The notes under the pieces were generated by a model. That model saw only the letters and a list, made by a program, of their open reading frames with translations. It did not search any database and was not told the DNA's origin. The translations under genes and the position numbers were made by a program. Positions 50,245-63,020 of a stretch of 64,000 nucleotides of DNA are shown here, in pieces. The stretch comes from Nymphaea colorata. Its lineage: Eukaryota > Streptophyta > Magnoliopsida > Nymphaeales > Nymphaeaceae. The stretch covers positions 11,666,972 to 11,730,971 of the forward strand of contig NC_045146.1 of assembly GCF_008831285.2 (NCBI RefSeq), written 5' to 3'. Positions within the stretch are counted from its first letter, which is position 1. Each line of letters starts with the position of its first letter.

Positions 50245-53066
50245 TAGTTTCTTGGTGGCGAAGGAAGGGGGACGTGGTTTCCTTCACCCAATGGGTCACA
50301 GTCGATGACCGGTGCGGTGACTTGCATGATCACTTTGGTAAGCAACACGACAAATCCAACTGATTCATTAATGATTTATTTGGTTATCAAGAAGCTAGTG
50401 TCACAACCAATACATTCATTTTCAAGTGCCCAATAAAATTGACTGGTAACAACATAGTTTCTAATACCACCAGCAAGAGATATACATTACGAGAGAAAGT
50501 CTAATCCCCAAGTTTCATTTCATTTATGTTCAAACTTTGTCTTATATCTGTATCCATAATTTTAAAATTTTTTGTGTATATACCTTAGGCCTATACCCAT
50601 ATCGGTACCTGTGTCCATATGACTTACCTAAAAACTGGCCCACCATATCAACTTTAACGAGATTATAAGCATATATAAATGTGGGCTTGTATTAATGATA
50701 TCATATCAACGATAAGAAAATTAATACTGTGAAAAGATGTATCGGTGGAGCAAGCACTAATACCGTAATTAACAACATTGCTATATACAACCATAGAAGT
50801 TGGTATTCAATTTACAAACTCACGTAGTTGAACAAGTAACCACTTTCTTCTTAAATTAACCATGCGATCCCAGCAATTCGAGTCATGTCATCAGGAACAT
50901 GACCTCCTCAAAACCTTGGAGATTGAGATGAAAACAAGATGAGATGAGAAAATTGCTCAACAACGCCATGAATTTTACTTGGTCTAAATTATCTTCCTGT
51001 GTCGACAGCCACAGTAGTGTCTCACTAGCAGAAAAGCCGAGACAGGAGACATTGTTCACCTTTAAAAACGAAACTGCTACACCAATATTAAATTATATTC
51101 AAATTTTGGCGTAAGATAAGGGTACCCTACCATAATAGAACCAGGCTCGAGAGTCATCATTCTCATTGTTTTTTTTTTTGCTTTTTTCATCAAAGAAAAG
51201 TGGGCTCTACACTAATTCCTTCTGAACTGCTCCCATTAACATGGTTCATGCTTTGCCACAGAGGGATATATCACATGCAACACGGCTTCGACATCGCTTT
51301 TCATCGTAAGAAAATAGTAACTCGCTGTAAGAGATTCCAACTTTTCCAAACTCGGGAAAAGAATGACTGTTAATGGCAAGACAATGGAGACAGTCTTTCG
51401 AAAGAGCAACACCACAATGTTTTGTCCACTCAGGAATAAAAAGTTAATGGAGATCATGCTTCGTCCCATCTCTTTTCCTGTTGCATGCGAAATAAAATCG
51501 CAAGACCCCACAGCTCCTTTAAAACCTCAACGGAATAGCAAATAAGTGATAACCCTTTTCCTTCCCGGTGTCTTTGTTAATTGAAGAAAGCAGAAGCAAC
51601 CACAATGCACATGTAAATTGTAAACTCAACTTCAATAAATATATCTATATATATATACAGGTTTGGATTTGGATACCACCGAACAGTATGGCAACTGTTA
51701 ATGACACTTCTAACGGATTTAACTACACATGAAAGTTACTTTACGTGACCAAAAAAATTAAATATAAAACAACAACCTTGTATTTCTTTTTATGCATAAG
51801 TCAGATCTCGTAAGGGTTTAAAACTTAAAAGTAAATAATACGAATATTTTATGATTGTAAAATATAATCTATAGTTGAAAAATGTGGATTTTTGTGTTCG
51901 TATGTTTTAGAAATGTAGAACGCAGTGACCTGATTAAACAAATGTGCCAAAAAAGTAGCTAAAATGATATGATAACATCCGCATATTAAATTTGTAGATG
52001 GTACAAAAATTTATGTCTGAGCAGCACTAATATGTTTTTTGTCATATAAGAAATATTGGATACGAGGGACACCGGTATATAATAAGTTAAACTATGTGCA
52101 ACGATCGATATGAAAAATAAATTAAATTTTGTGGGTCAGTGTAGGCTAATAATTAGCAGACACCTACCTCTGCCACTTACGGTATCTTATAATTGTCTAC
52201 ATACGCAGGTGCGCGCGTGTGCCCATGCATGCATGTGTGTGACAGGTCTGGGTCCTTCCATGCCAAAAGCTTAAAAATGAAAACGCATACAAAATTGATG
52301 CCTCATTGCAAATACACAAACTTTTTACTTTGCATAAAGTTACTCGCCAAAGTCGCTTAACGCCTTGGTAAAAGTTGCCTATCATTAGCTTTTGCGATGA
52401 CTGGTTTTTTCCTTTTTATGAATTTATAGGAAAATATTTCGAAGAAGCACCTGCCCTCCTCCCACTTTTTCGCAAAAGTAAGCTTAAGAGTTAAGCCTTC
52501 TGAAAAGGCGCCACTCACACGTCTTTGCGCTTTAAGTTGCCGGATAAAGTCTGTTACTCTCATGGGGCCTCGACTCTTCGCCGAAAAATGATACCTGCCT
52601 TCCTTTTTCTCTACCTGTTTGGATTTTGTTTTTGTTTGCAAGAGCGATACCATAGAAGTTGGTTCCAACATCTAAATCCTTAAGGAGGCGTTTGATAATC
52701 ATAAAATTTTAGAATCAAAATGCCACTTTGTAAGAATTAGGAAAGTGAAACCCAAAATTTTGATTCCATTTCAGTTTGATGAGGAATTATGATTCTAAAA
52801 TTTTAATATGTAGACCAGGAGGTAACAGTTTTGAGTCATTCTTCATAAGATCTTTATATATCAGATCCGTGTGTGGTAAAAAGAACTTTGATTCAAAAGC
52901 CGCATCATGCTTTTAAAAATAGTACCATTGGGGTAACTTCTGCATTAAGTAAACAAAAAAGAAAAAATGTAGCAAGCATGTATACATGTATATATATAAA
53001 AGTCCATTTCATTCTCCAAGATCTACCAATCCAAGATGATTCTAAAAAAAAATAAAAATAAAGAAT

Positions 53067-53098
<32 letters not shown>
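53067..53098. repeat. AT dinucleotide microsatellite
   Basis: About 15 uninterrupted AT units in intergenic sequence. Confidence 0.9.
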
Positions 53099-53100
<2 letters not shown>

Positions 53101-54029
53101 CTTGTGATATAAATATGGGATGTAGGTCCCCTTCTTAAGCGAAAGTATTTTATTTATTGGTCTTGGTACAAATTAATCGTTTCTTTATAATAGAAAGAAT
53201 TATGTTTTATTTTTAGACTTTCACAAATTTAGGTGAAGTTATTTATTTATTTATTTATGGTCATACACGCGTCCCTCCTTCCGTACATCGGAAGTGAACG
53301 GCGATCAGTAAGAAGAGGTACAACTGTGAATGCGTGCATGTTCTTAACCATGGTAAGGACAAAGACCCGCTTGATGCTTGATGCGTAGAAAAGGTGAGGT
53401 GGACCCTCTAATTGGAAAAGCATTTCCAGGTTGGCCGGTTCGCAAGAAATTGAAGAAAAGGTGGGGACCGACTTGGAAAAGAGCTTTTAACAGCCGGAGT
53501 TGGCAAGCATTCTGTCTTTTTCTCCCCCTTTTTCCTTTACACCCAACGCGAACAAGCCGTATAAAGCCGTACAGGCGTCGAGGCGGTGGGAGTTAAGACA
53601 ACTATAGGCTGCATTAAATGCCCATACTACCCTCGGCTGCTCCCTCCCTCCAAGCCTAGCCTGGCCTAGATTCCGCGGCTGCTCTGCCTCCCCGGCCCAA
53701 TATGATCTTCGAGATGTTGAATCCATTCAAACCCACGGTTTATTGATTGGATCCAGATTCAGTTTGTCTCTCATGATCTCCCGGTACCGCTAAAATGTAT
53801 ACTTCGATGGACACATATTTGAACCAGAGATTTATAATCGAAATTGGTTCTTGGTTTTGGTTTTTAGCCAGCTCCCCCGCAGAATAGAATAGAATAGAAG
53901 AGGCATTAATTGGAGGAGCTGCTTTTCCACTGAATCGGAACTGTAAAAGCATGGACGCGACCGTCTCTTGGGTGACGAGCGCTTTCCGTCTTTAAGGTGA
54001 TTAATTAAGGGAAAAAGGAGAGAGGGAGG

Positions 54030-54690
54030 GTGGTGGGGCTGCGGCTGCGGCTGCCCCTGCCGCTGCACAGTGGCGCTGCCGTTGCAACGGCTCTCTCCTC
54101 GCCTGTCCCCGCCGTTTTGTCGTCCCTTTCAACACATTGTGCACCGCCGTGACATTGGCCCCACCTACCGCAACCCCTCTCTCTCCCACCCCAGTCCACC
54201 TTTGGGCAGCCCGAGACAAAACTTGTACGTCTAGGAAAAAAAAATGTACGAAGCTAAACATTATAATATATATATATATATACACGTACAATAATAACAT
54301 GGTGCAAAGAAAAAGAAAAATATGTGCATATTTATTGTGAAAAAGATTGGCTGCCCGAGCGCCACCGGTGGTGGCGTATCTGCTGGGCTGGCGGTCGTGG
54401 GGCAGACGGCGTTGTTAACCGAGCCGAGCCGCCGGTAGACGGAATATTCGGGGGCATCAGTTCGAAGAGAAGGCTAGGTGGTCGTCGGGCGTTCTTCCCC
54501 ACGCCACCCCGCCGTAGCCGTACTCCTCCTGCGAGTGGGGTCCGCCCCTGGACGGTAGGGGGCCGGCCACCGGGGGGCCTGGTACTACGGTTGGCTTCGA
54601 CATTCGGAGCTCGATCCATAATAAACGGAGTTTTCATTACCAAACCCTCGGTGGCGCGTTCGCATCCAGATCCACCAGTTTTCAATGTAA
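54030..54690. other. GC-rich anomalous block
   Basis: Two strongly GC-rich segments (about 54030-54215 and 54345-54680) are separated by a short AT microsatellite region. They stand out sharply from the AT-rich surroundings. The second is open on both strands for more than 110 codons, which is expected of GC-rich DNA and not by itself evidence of coding; the translations show no family motif. Organelle-derived DNA, a CpG-rich promoter or a fragment of a GC-rich gene are all possible. Confidence 0.45.
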
Positions 54691-54739
54691 AAAAAGGAAA
54701 AATATGCTTTTTCTTTACAATGGATATGTTTTCTTAACC

Positions 54740-57700
54740 GGATCCATGTACGGTGCTTGTAATAAAAACTGATGATCACTTGTAGAGTCTACCTACCTAA
54801 GCGCTTACCTTTCATTCCCCCTACATCGTGACCGTAACCACCGGCCGCTCCTCTCAGAAATCAAAATCTCAAGTTTCCTTTTAAAATATTGGCGCTTTGG
54901 ACGTAAGTAAAATTTTGAAGGTTCGACAAATATAAATAAATTTGTGGGGATGCCGGTGGAACGCTCGCAGCAAGATTCTTGCTATTAATGATGGAGTTTG
55001 CGAATATAATCTATCTGAAAAGGTGAAAACCGAGCCATGATTACGAATTGACTCCACTATCAAGCAAGAGTGAGAGAGCTTGAACCAAGATTGAAGGCAT
55101 CAAACATGTGCCCAAGGAGCAAGTTTCAATGACGGAGAACACTGTTTTAGGACAGTGATTTTTAAGATTCGCAAGTACACGTCCAACCAAACACGAGATT
55201 GAGTGTCATGAGATGCTTTGGGAGTATGAGATAATGGGCATCATCAGACTGAGGCGCTGCGTGAACGCCCTTCTTCTCGCCAGATGGAGCAAGGTTCTCC
55301 GGCAACAGTAATATTTTCCCGACGCACTCCTATGATATTGATTGGCCCATCGCAAAAGGACTCGTGAATATCCATGATGTAGAGTTTGCTTTCCTTGTCA
55401 AAATCCATAGGGTCATAAGTAGGTATAGGTCTTCGTTGGTTCCTTTTTTGGGTTCCAATAGTTTCAACTTGATGGAGCCATTTAAGAGCGCATTGTAGAA
55501 AAGATGAATCACTTGACACAGCAGTCTGAGATAGTGGCACGAGGATAATGTTTTCAATCTCTTAGTGTCATTAACACTTGCAATTAACTTAATCTTCCAT
55601 GACTTCGCAGCCTGGTTGGCAAAAAGATAGGTGCATTGTTGCAACAGTCGACGGACGAGACAAAAAACTTGTGTCTGCAAGTCCAAAATTCAGTAGAATT
55701 TTCACGCAGTTTATGGACCCAGCGGGAACTAAAAATTTATGTTGGTCGAATTTCCTTTCCACTTGATCAAAGTCTTGTGTCTGGATCCCCGTTGGATCAC
55801 TTACTTCACATTAACTAAGAAACAGGGATGGTTCATCTCAGAGCAGCAGTGCTGTAACGCTGTACTGCACAGTTAGTACACGATCAAGTGATACTAAATA
55901 TATAACCAGTCTCATTAATTGGCTGCTAATTATAGCATTCTGAAAAGCAGCACCAGAGAATGCTGGACTGCTGCGCTTTGCACAGGAGAAAAACTGCTTG
56001 TTATGGACAGATAACAAGGAGTTTAACGGCAAGTGCGATTAAATAAAGAAAACTGAACAGACTGAAAGTGGTAGCTTCGTGGAATATTGTAAAAATAGAA
56101 ACTTCGGGCAGCAGAACAAACTTTATTTCACATTTATTTATTGCTACCACTAACCATTTGTATCTCGCGCCTTTCAATATTTTACCTCCCCTTTTCCAGC
56201 AAAGCTTCATTGCTTCTCCCATTCATCATCTTCCTAAAAATAAACAACAGAAAAGGGTCCTCAAAATGCATCAACGTTATTCGGGGCACGCATTCTGTAT
56301 ACTCACTTTGATACCTATTCTAAAGTCAATCCCCACTTGCAGAAAGATTAATGCATGTGCCTTGGAGCAAGGTGCTAAAGCTTGCGTCTAAGTTAATATT
56401 AAACTCAAGGAAGAGGCGAGACGCAAAATGGGTATGGATGGAAAATAATAATTATATTAAAAGCCAACCTACCCACCGCTGCCAACAACAAGGAAAAGAA
56501 CAAAAACTTGTGAAGAATATCACCATAAACATTTGGGAGCCTACAAAATATGATTGCCCAAGAAAAAAATATTGTGGGATCAATGATTTTGCAGATATGA
56601 TATTCTTCCAATTTGGAACTAAGAAATCCGGACTTTGATATTAAAGTAATGACTCTTAATACTGCAGTGGACATGGTCTGTCTACACATGAGTAGGAAAG
56701 CATTACATTAAGGAATAGGAGGATGATTCACCAGCCACCTTGATGTCATCACCTTATCTTATCAGCCACACAACCTAATGTTGAATTTGGATGTTTCAAG
56801 ATTGAGAAAAGGGTCACTAGTGTGAGCGACTTCACCTCGAGTGTTCAAAATGCGTTTTTTTTTTTAAAAAAAAATCTTGAGTATTCACAACTGTTCTCCA
56901 AGTGGTGGGGTTTGACGCACTAGCTCGGGCTAGTGGTTGGTAAGAGGCCAGTCAATAGTTCGAGTGACATATGTGTCAACCCTCTTGGTGCCAATAAGGT
57001 GTGGAACCAGTCATGGACCTTAAGGGCAGGGGCTTCTCTTCTTTCTCAAGAGGAAGAATACTCCTCCCACTCACCTGAATATTCACAGTAATTCTAGGAG
57101 GCCTCGTAGGCCTTTTCATGTCCACTCCCCGCCTCCATGCATCCATGCATGCGAATTATCTGATTTCAAACAATCCAGATAGATCAACAATCATATTTGG
57201 CCAGTAATTTCAAAAAAATATTTTGACCATTTACATCCCCAAACGATTCCTTTTATGGGGGGATATGGGAAAGCATGTGGAGTGATGAATCCTGCCTTAA
57301 TTAGCATGTAGCTGTGAAGTTCTTGGGGAGCATAAAGCGAAAAAATGTGCACAAAAAACTCTGCTTTCCTAAACATAACGCTTTTTTTTGTTGCTTTTTC
57401 TTTTTAATGAAATGTACATTCTTTTCTAGACAGTGAAAAGGATTTCATTTTGGTTTCACAATGGAAATTGGCCTCCACCCACATGAAGATAACTTCTCAT
57501 AAAGGTTGAAGAAGCACATGGCTTTGAAGTTTCCGAGAACTTCCTTTTAGATGAAAGAATTAAATATGGAACTGTATTACGATTAAGCCTCGATTATCCC
57601 ACCTTAAGTAACCGGAAAAAGGGAAAACAGAACAAGATTATCCTTCCAAAGGCATCTATCTACACATGGAAGCGAACCTGATAACTCCGTTATTTCATCC

Positions 57701-60700
57701 CTTTTTCCTGCTTGGTTTCCCACTGTCTCTTCCTCTCCTTGGCCGCTTTTAACAAGTTGGCATACGGTAATGATAAAAATAACAATAATTAATAATAATA
57801 ATTTTCTGATTTGGGTGGAGCCCGGCTAGTTTAGTGCCTTTCCAAATCCGTCTTTTGACTGCCAACTACGACCAAGTTCAGAATTGTCGACATTTTTTCT
57901 CCCTTGAAATAAGCAGTACTTGAAATAAGAAGAAAAAAGTAAAAGCAGGAGTTGGTTTCTCCATGGCAGAGTTAATGGAACTTGGCTGAAGAAACCAGCA
58001 ATCTGGCCCCATGCCAAGACAGATTGGTGAGCCAATGTGGTGTCAAATCATGCCCTCAATTTTCTCTTTTTCTTTTTTTCCTTTTCCTTCTCAGGGGAAA
58101 GTTTGGCTGAAAAGAGATTTATCATAGCAGCTCTTTTGTCCTACCATGTATAGACAACCTGACATAAGATTATATTGCCCATGACACACCCTCTAATATC
58201 AAGTCACATCATCTGAAAGGAGAGAGAGAGAGTGTCTGTGTGTATGTGCGTGTGTGTGCAGGCATGTGTATGTTTTTGACTACATTGGAAGCAGCAGAGA
58301 ATGCTGATGCTCAACTTTTGTGTCGAGTTTGTCATTTGGTTCTCCTGAAAACCCAATAACTTCCCTTGATACTGTAGTTGGAAGAGAGTGTACAGGGTCT
58401 CAAGGATTCTTATCTTCCTATAGAATCCAAAAAGTTACACATAAATTGTCCTAGCAAACATGTGATAACATCCGTAAGATCAGAACTCTTTGCAGTTTCC
58501 TTGTCTAGAAATTGAACAAATTTTTTGTCGTTTCAACTTGTCCAATTTTTTCGAGTTCATGAACTCACAGGGATCTGTTCATGTGGTAAGGATGTCTTCT
58601 GCCAAAGAGCATATAGACATGACACGTTTGATTTTCACCAACAAGCATTCATGTTTATAAGAACAAGAACAAGTTTGCACAGTGAGTGCGACGTAGGACC
58701 TCAGTGGCTTTACCAACTAAAAAGATCAGTGCTGGTTTACGATGAGAAGAGGCCATCTTTCCTTTCCTGCAATCGAAAAGACAGAAAAAAGGAAAAGGTA
58801 CTTGAGTTTGTGAATGCACGAATCCTAGCGCCCTTCGACAACGCTGGAGTTGATGATATTGATGAGGTTTCACGTGTCGTCTCGCAAGGACGATACTTGC
58901 CACGCTGTGGGGTGGTCACGAGTCTGAATCTTAATCTTCAAAAAGCTCCTTGAGTTGATGAACTTGGTCGCTTAACGCCATCAGCTAAACTCTGCTTCTG
59001 TACAGCTCAAAAACATGATTCCAGAAATGAAAACTGAATCCGATGCTCACTTTTAATAAAGAATTAGAATTGCATTATCAGTTGGTTTCTTGTTTGACGA
59101 CAGATTTCAACAATCAACTACTCCTCTGCATTGAGGATATATATGTGAAGTATACCCATTTAACTTTTTCAAAGCTAGTCAGGCCATATAAGTACCATTT
59201 TGCTCTTCGATTTGGTAAAATCTCCGACCGCGGGGAATTGATTAGGTGGGATTTAGTAAGGCAGTACCTGAAACGAATCAAATCCTCTTAAAACCCTGTT
59301 CGTATCGTCAACTTCCACCAAGCAAAGGTCAAAGTATGTACTTCCAATTTTATGGTCAAATGTTGTGCACATAAACTCACACCCCCCTTTGTATTAAAGG
59401 GTGCGTGCTGTCCACAATATGAACCCACAGATCTGGATGCTTGTCAGTAGGAAGCCCCAAAAGGATGAGTCCAGAGAAGCACATGTTTTCCCTGTGATAA
59501 CAAGGATCAGAGGGCCCATTATCAGGATTCAGGACCCCCAAAAAATAATAGCCAATGTGTTTGGACTGGGCTGCAGTAACTAGATGTTCACAAATACCAT
59601 TCTGAATGTGAAATGCGATGGAGTTACTGACTGAAAATTTGTTTGTAGAATTGATCTCTAATGTTCACACCTTTGATTATGTCAACGTGAAATCAAGCAC
59701 TACCAACGTCAAGATGTTATTAATCTTGTTTGTTGGGAAGAAATCCCCTGTCATTGATGACATCATATTTGGTTGGTGAAATTCTTCGAGACCTCATGCA
59801 CACTAAAGAGCACACCCAGCTTCGACCTTGCAAAGGCTCACCAGAGCTGTACACAGAATCGGCTAGTATTAATTTTCCTTATATTTCTCTACAAGCAAGA
59901 GCCAACTTTTATGATATTGCCAACCAGGAAATGCAATAAATCTCCAGCAATGGTTTTCCCATCACGGTCTCTTTGTGATGCTTTTATGCGCAGTAATTGT
60001 GGAGAATACCAGTGGGTGTTGGACCTGTACTAGACCAAGTGGGTCCATGTATAGCTGGCCATACCTCAGTCCACAGTAGTTCTGGCCTTGGCTCTGCGTC
60101 CAGTTATCAATATAGCCATGTAATTAAGGATGGAACCTCAACCTCACATATTCATAATCATTCATAGTTGCTGGTTCGAAATCAGACGCTGGCGTGTGCT
60201 CGTTTGTTGAAAATGAACCATAGCGGGAAGCTCTGAGATGGACAAGATGATGGCCGCTTGTGCCTATAATTAGGAGTCAACAGAATGACAGATAGGCCGT
60301 CATGAAGCACCACGAGTATACATGAATTAGATATTGAAGTTTAGCATTTTTCTGGATGTATCTGATTATTTGAATCCGATCCCCTATATTTTCAATGACC
60401 TAACTCTGACCTGGCCTGTTCATACCCTTCAACCAGGTAGAGGGATCAAGTCACTTGATGTTTAATGTGTAACATGCATGCATGAGACACCACAGGCATG
60501 CCCATGTCAATGCAGAACTGATGATACTACTCTAACCAAGAGTGGTAATATTGGTGTTTTACAATGACAAACTACAATGCAGAGAATATAACCAGATATT
60601 GGCTGGTCAAACCAAAGCCACAAGAGAAGGAATGCATCGCATCTCTACATTTAATGTTTAAGTTCATCATGTATGAAGATTATGTGAAAATAATATATAT

Positions 60701-61922
60701 ATATTTCACACAGACATCAACATGGGTACTTAACTACGTAAGAGAAGAGTTGCAAAACAGTAGGATACTTTGATATGAGTTTTTTGTCGCTTTTCTTTGT
60801 CGGGTTTATGCAAATGCATCAAATGCGGCATCACAGAAATGTGTTTGTATTCCCACATGGCCTTCCGAAATGGTACTGTTTTACCGGAACGCATGTGGTA
60901 GAAACATTTGTTCCAATAACACGTTCCTATTAACAAAAGCCCTGTCAAAGGGACCTATATTAAGTGAGCCATGCGGGTGTTACTGAACCCGACATGGATG
61001 GGTGCAGATTCAAAGTGACAGTGATCACGTCGATCTGAATCCTATCAGCTATCGAAGGCCTTTTATCAACGCCTCGTATCTCATCCTCCAAAGATCTGGC
61101 AAAAGAAATAGACCACAATACTTTCAGGAAACTAAGGGGCGGTTGTGAGCCTTGAATATGAGACCCAAGGTCCAATTTGATGGGAAGGACTGAGGATGAA
61201 ACAAACGCCCGATTTGAGACTTGCGAATTTCAGATCTGCGAAGGACTTGAAATGCATAGAAGTCATGGCAGGAAGAAACCAGTCTCCGACGATGCTGACT
61301 GATAGCTTGGTCCGATAGTAGGTACCCGATGCCTGGCCCAATGCAGAGTCTTATTAACCAGGAAAGTCGGCCAAGGTCATGGCCGCCGTTTGGCTTTTTA
61401 AAAACAAAATTTTCTTTTAAATTCTAAAAGTTTTAGTATAACCTGTATAACAAATTTGAAAAAAACCATGTTTAACGCCCTGTTAAAATTTTAAAATTAT
61501 TATTAAAGCATGAAAAATTCCTACCTCCCGAAGCAAGTCATTTGCAACTTAACGATTATAATACAGCTTGCCTGTGTTTAGAAATTGTAATATTCCTCCC
61601 ATAATATGGAATATCCAAGAACACCTTCACATGAAATCCGTGTCGCCTTCATATATATTTTCCAACCTTCAAATTACGTAATTAATGAAAAACATATCGT
61701 GCTACATTTGGAAACATGAGCGCTAGCTGCTTCAATGCAAAAGTAAGTGATCTCGCCTTCTCTTGCAGGTAACTGTTGGTATTACAGGCGGGTACATGAA
61801 TGAATCCTTATGAACTATCGCTCTCAATGAGCGTAAGTATTCTATGCATTTATGGCAAACTTGTTCTTCTTTTGTCCTTTTCTAACTAGGCATTCAGATA
61901 CTACGGTTCAATGCAATCCAAG
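54740..61922. other. Long intergenic region; no gene recognised
   Basis: AT-rich throughout. Open frames that I inspected and could not assign are 55686-55330 (minus, 118 codons), 55540-55244 (minus, overlapping) and 58525-58953 (plus, 142 codons). None carries a known motif or has a splice-phase partner. A short GA run lies at 58220-58232. No transposon ends or RNA genes were found. The right end is the 3' flank of the dehydrogenase gene. Confidence 0.4.
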
Positions 61923-62956
61923 TTACTGATATATGAATCTTAGTGTGGTATGAGCAGAAGTAAAGCCTCCATCCACCACCAAGTTGTGTCCGGTGATGAA
62001 GCCTGCGTCGTCGCTAGCTAGGAAGAGCGACGCCCGTGCTACATCCTCCATGGCCGCACTCCTGCCCTTGAGAAGGCTGCCGGACTCCGCGACCATACGC
62101 TGAATGTCATCAGCCTCCAGGTCCGGCTTGCCGAGGAATTTCCGGTAAGCATTGACGAGCATGTCCGATGGCACACCATGCGGCGAAATGCAGTTCACCC
62201 GTATCCCATGCACCCCCAGTTCACATGCTGCGCTCCTGACTAAGCCCAGCAGTGCTGCCTTAGAGAGGCTGTAGGCATGCGAGGCGAGGCCGCCCATGAC
62301 CGCCGCCGAGCTGGAGGTGCAGATGATGCAGCCGCCCTTCGTCCCCATCATGGCACGGGCTGCATGCTTAATGCCATGGACCACGCCGCACACGTTCACG
62401 GCCACCAGCTTCTTCATCTCCTTCATGCTCATGGCCGCAATGCTGCCGGAGGGGCCTTCTACGCCCGCATTGTTGAGCATGATGTCCAACTGGCCGTGCC
62501 AAGTCAGCGCCACATCGACCGCGGCCTCCACGTCGGACTCACAGGCCACGTCACAGTGCACGTAGCGAGCTCCTATTTGTTTAGCCAAAGTAAGGCCCAC
62601 GTCATCGAGGATGTCCGCGATGATGACGTGGGCCCCATTATGAGCGAACAGCTTAGCAGTGGCTGCTCCTATGCCCTTAGCGCCCCCTGTTATGATGGCA
62701 ACTCTCCCCTTCAATCTGTCATCATGCAACAAGTAGTTCACAGATTGCATGCAGCAAGAAATTGGAGAACAGAGAAAGAAAGCTCGCGATTTTACATGAT
62801 TTCTAGATTTAAAGGATGAAAAAGATTTCTTGTTGGTGAGCAAGAAAGTACGGCTACCATGACGAAGTGAGAAAAAGATTTGGAAAGCCTTTCTCAATTC
62901 ATGGTTAAGACGATTTACCTTTGCTCATAAAAGCTCTTGCAGCCATTCAACTCCAT
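61923..62956 (-). CDS. Short-chain dehydrogenase/reductase, SDR110C type
   Basis: Two minus-strand exons, 62956-62919 and 62715-61923 (stop TAA), join in phase to give 831 nt, or 276 aa. The 38-nt first exon codes MELNGCKSFYEQ plus two bases of the Arg codon, and the second begins LKGRVAIITGG. A tiny first exon just before this point is usual for this plant group. The Rossmann motif TGGAKGIG is at residues 22-29. D47 at the end of the second strand (IIADI) favours NAD over NADP. NNAG is at 94-97, the catalytic Ser is in CTSSSAA (about 147-149), and YSLSK gives Tyr161 and Lys165. The protein ends with the usual VVDGG region. The family includes ABA2 (xanthoxin dehydrogenase), secoisolariciresinol dehydrogenase and momilactone A synthase; sequence alone does not tell which substrate is used. 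The long open frame continuing to 62897 without splicing has no ATG there and is intron read-through. Confidence 0.92.
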
Positions 62957-63010
62957 TTTTCTAAAGCTGGATCCGTCGCCTCCACTTGGAGGCCAGGACT
63001 CGGTCAAGTA

Positions 63011-63020
63011 GATATATATC
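63011..63020 (-). promoter_or_regulatory. Possible TATA box of the SDR gene
   Basis: The palindromic 'gatatatatc' lies about 55 bases upstream of the start codon at 62956, which would allow a short leader. Position and sequence are the only support. Confidence 0.35.

Larger units (their letters stand above)
48641..53980. other. AGO1 upstream region and intergenic; no gene recognised
   Basis: A GA run lies at 48777-48798 in the presumed AGO1 promoter. A tandem duplication (50171-50244) and an AT run (53067-53098) are present, with a TTTA repeat near 53237-53257 and a GAATA repeat near 53881-53900. Open frames at 51236-51545 and 52357-52671 show no known motif. I see no RNA gene. Confidence 0.4.

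Noticed and set aside
54324-54737. A gene in the GC-rich block
   Set aside because: Both strands are open as expected from composition, and no motif or splice structure supports either.
58525-58953. 142-codon plus-strand open frame as a real gene
   Set aside because: No recognisable motif, no splice partners and ordinary AT-rich context; kept only as an unassigned frame.
60160-60200. tRNA gene suggested by a 'ggttcgaaatc' T-arm-like string
   Set aside because: No matching acceptor stem, D-arm or anticodon arm could be found at the right distances. Similar strings at 33690 and 12035 failed in the same way.
62277-62819. Plus-strand 180-codon frame opposite the SDR gene
   Set aside because: It is an antisense shadow of the GC-rich dehydrogenase exon, without its own motif.
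62716-62897. N-terminal 48-residue extension of the SDR as one uninterrupted frame
   Set aside because: The frame begins with TTG, not ATG, and is intron read-through. A 38-nt first exon with ATG 62956 joins in exact phase at the family's usual intron position.
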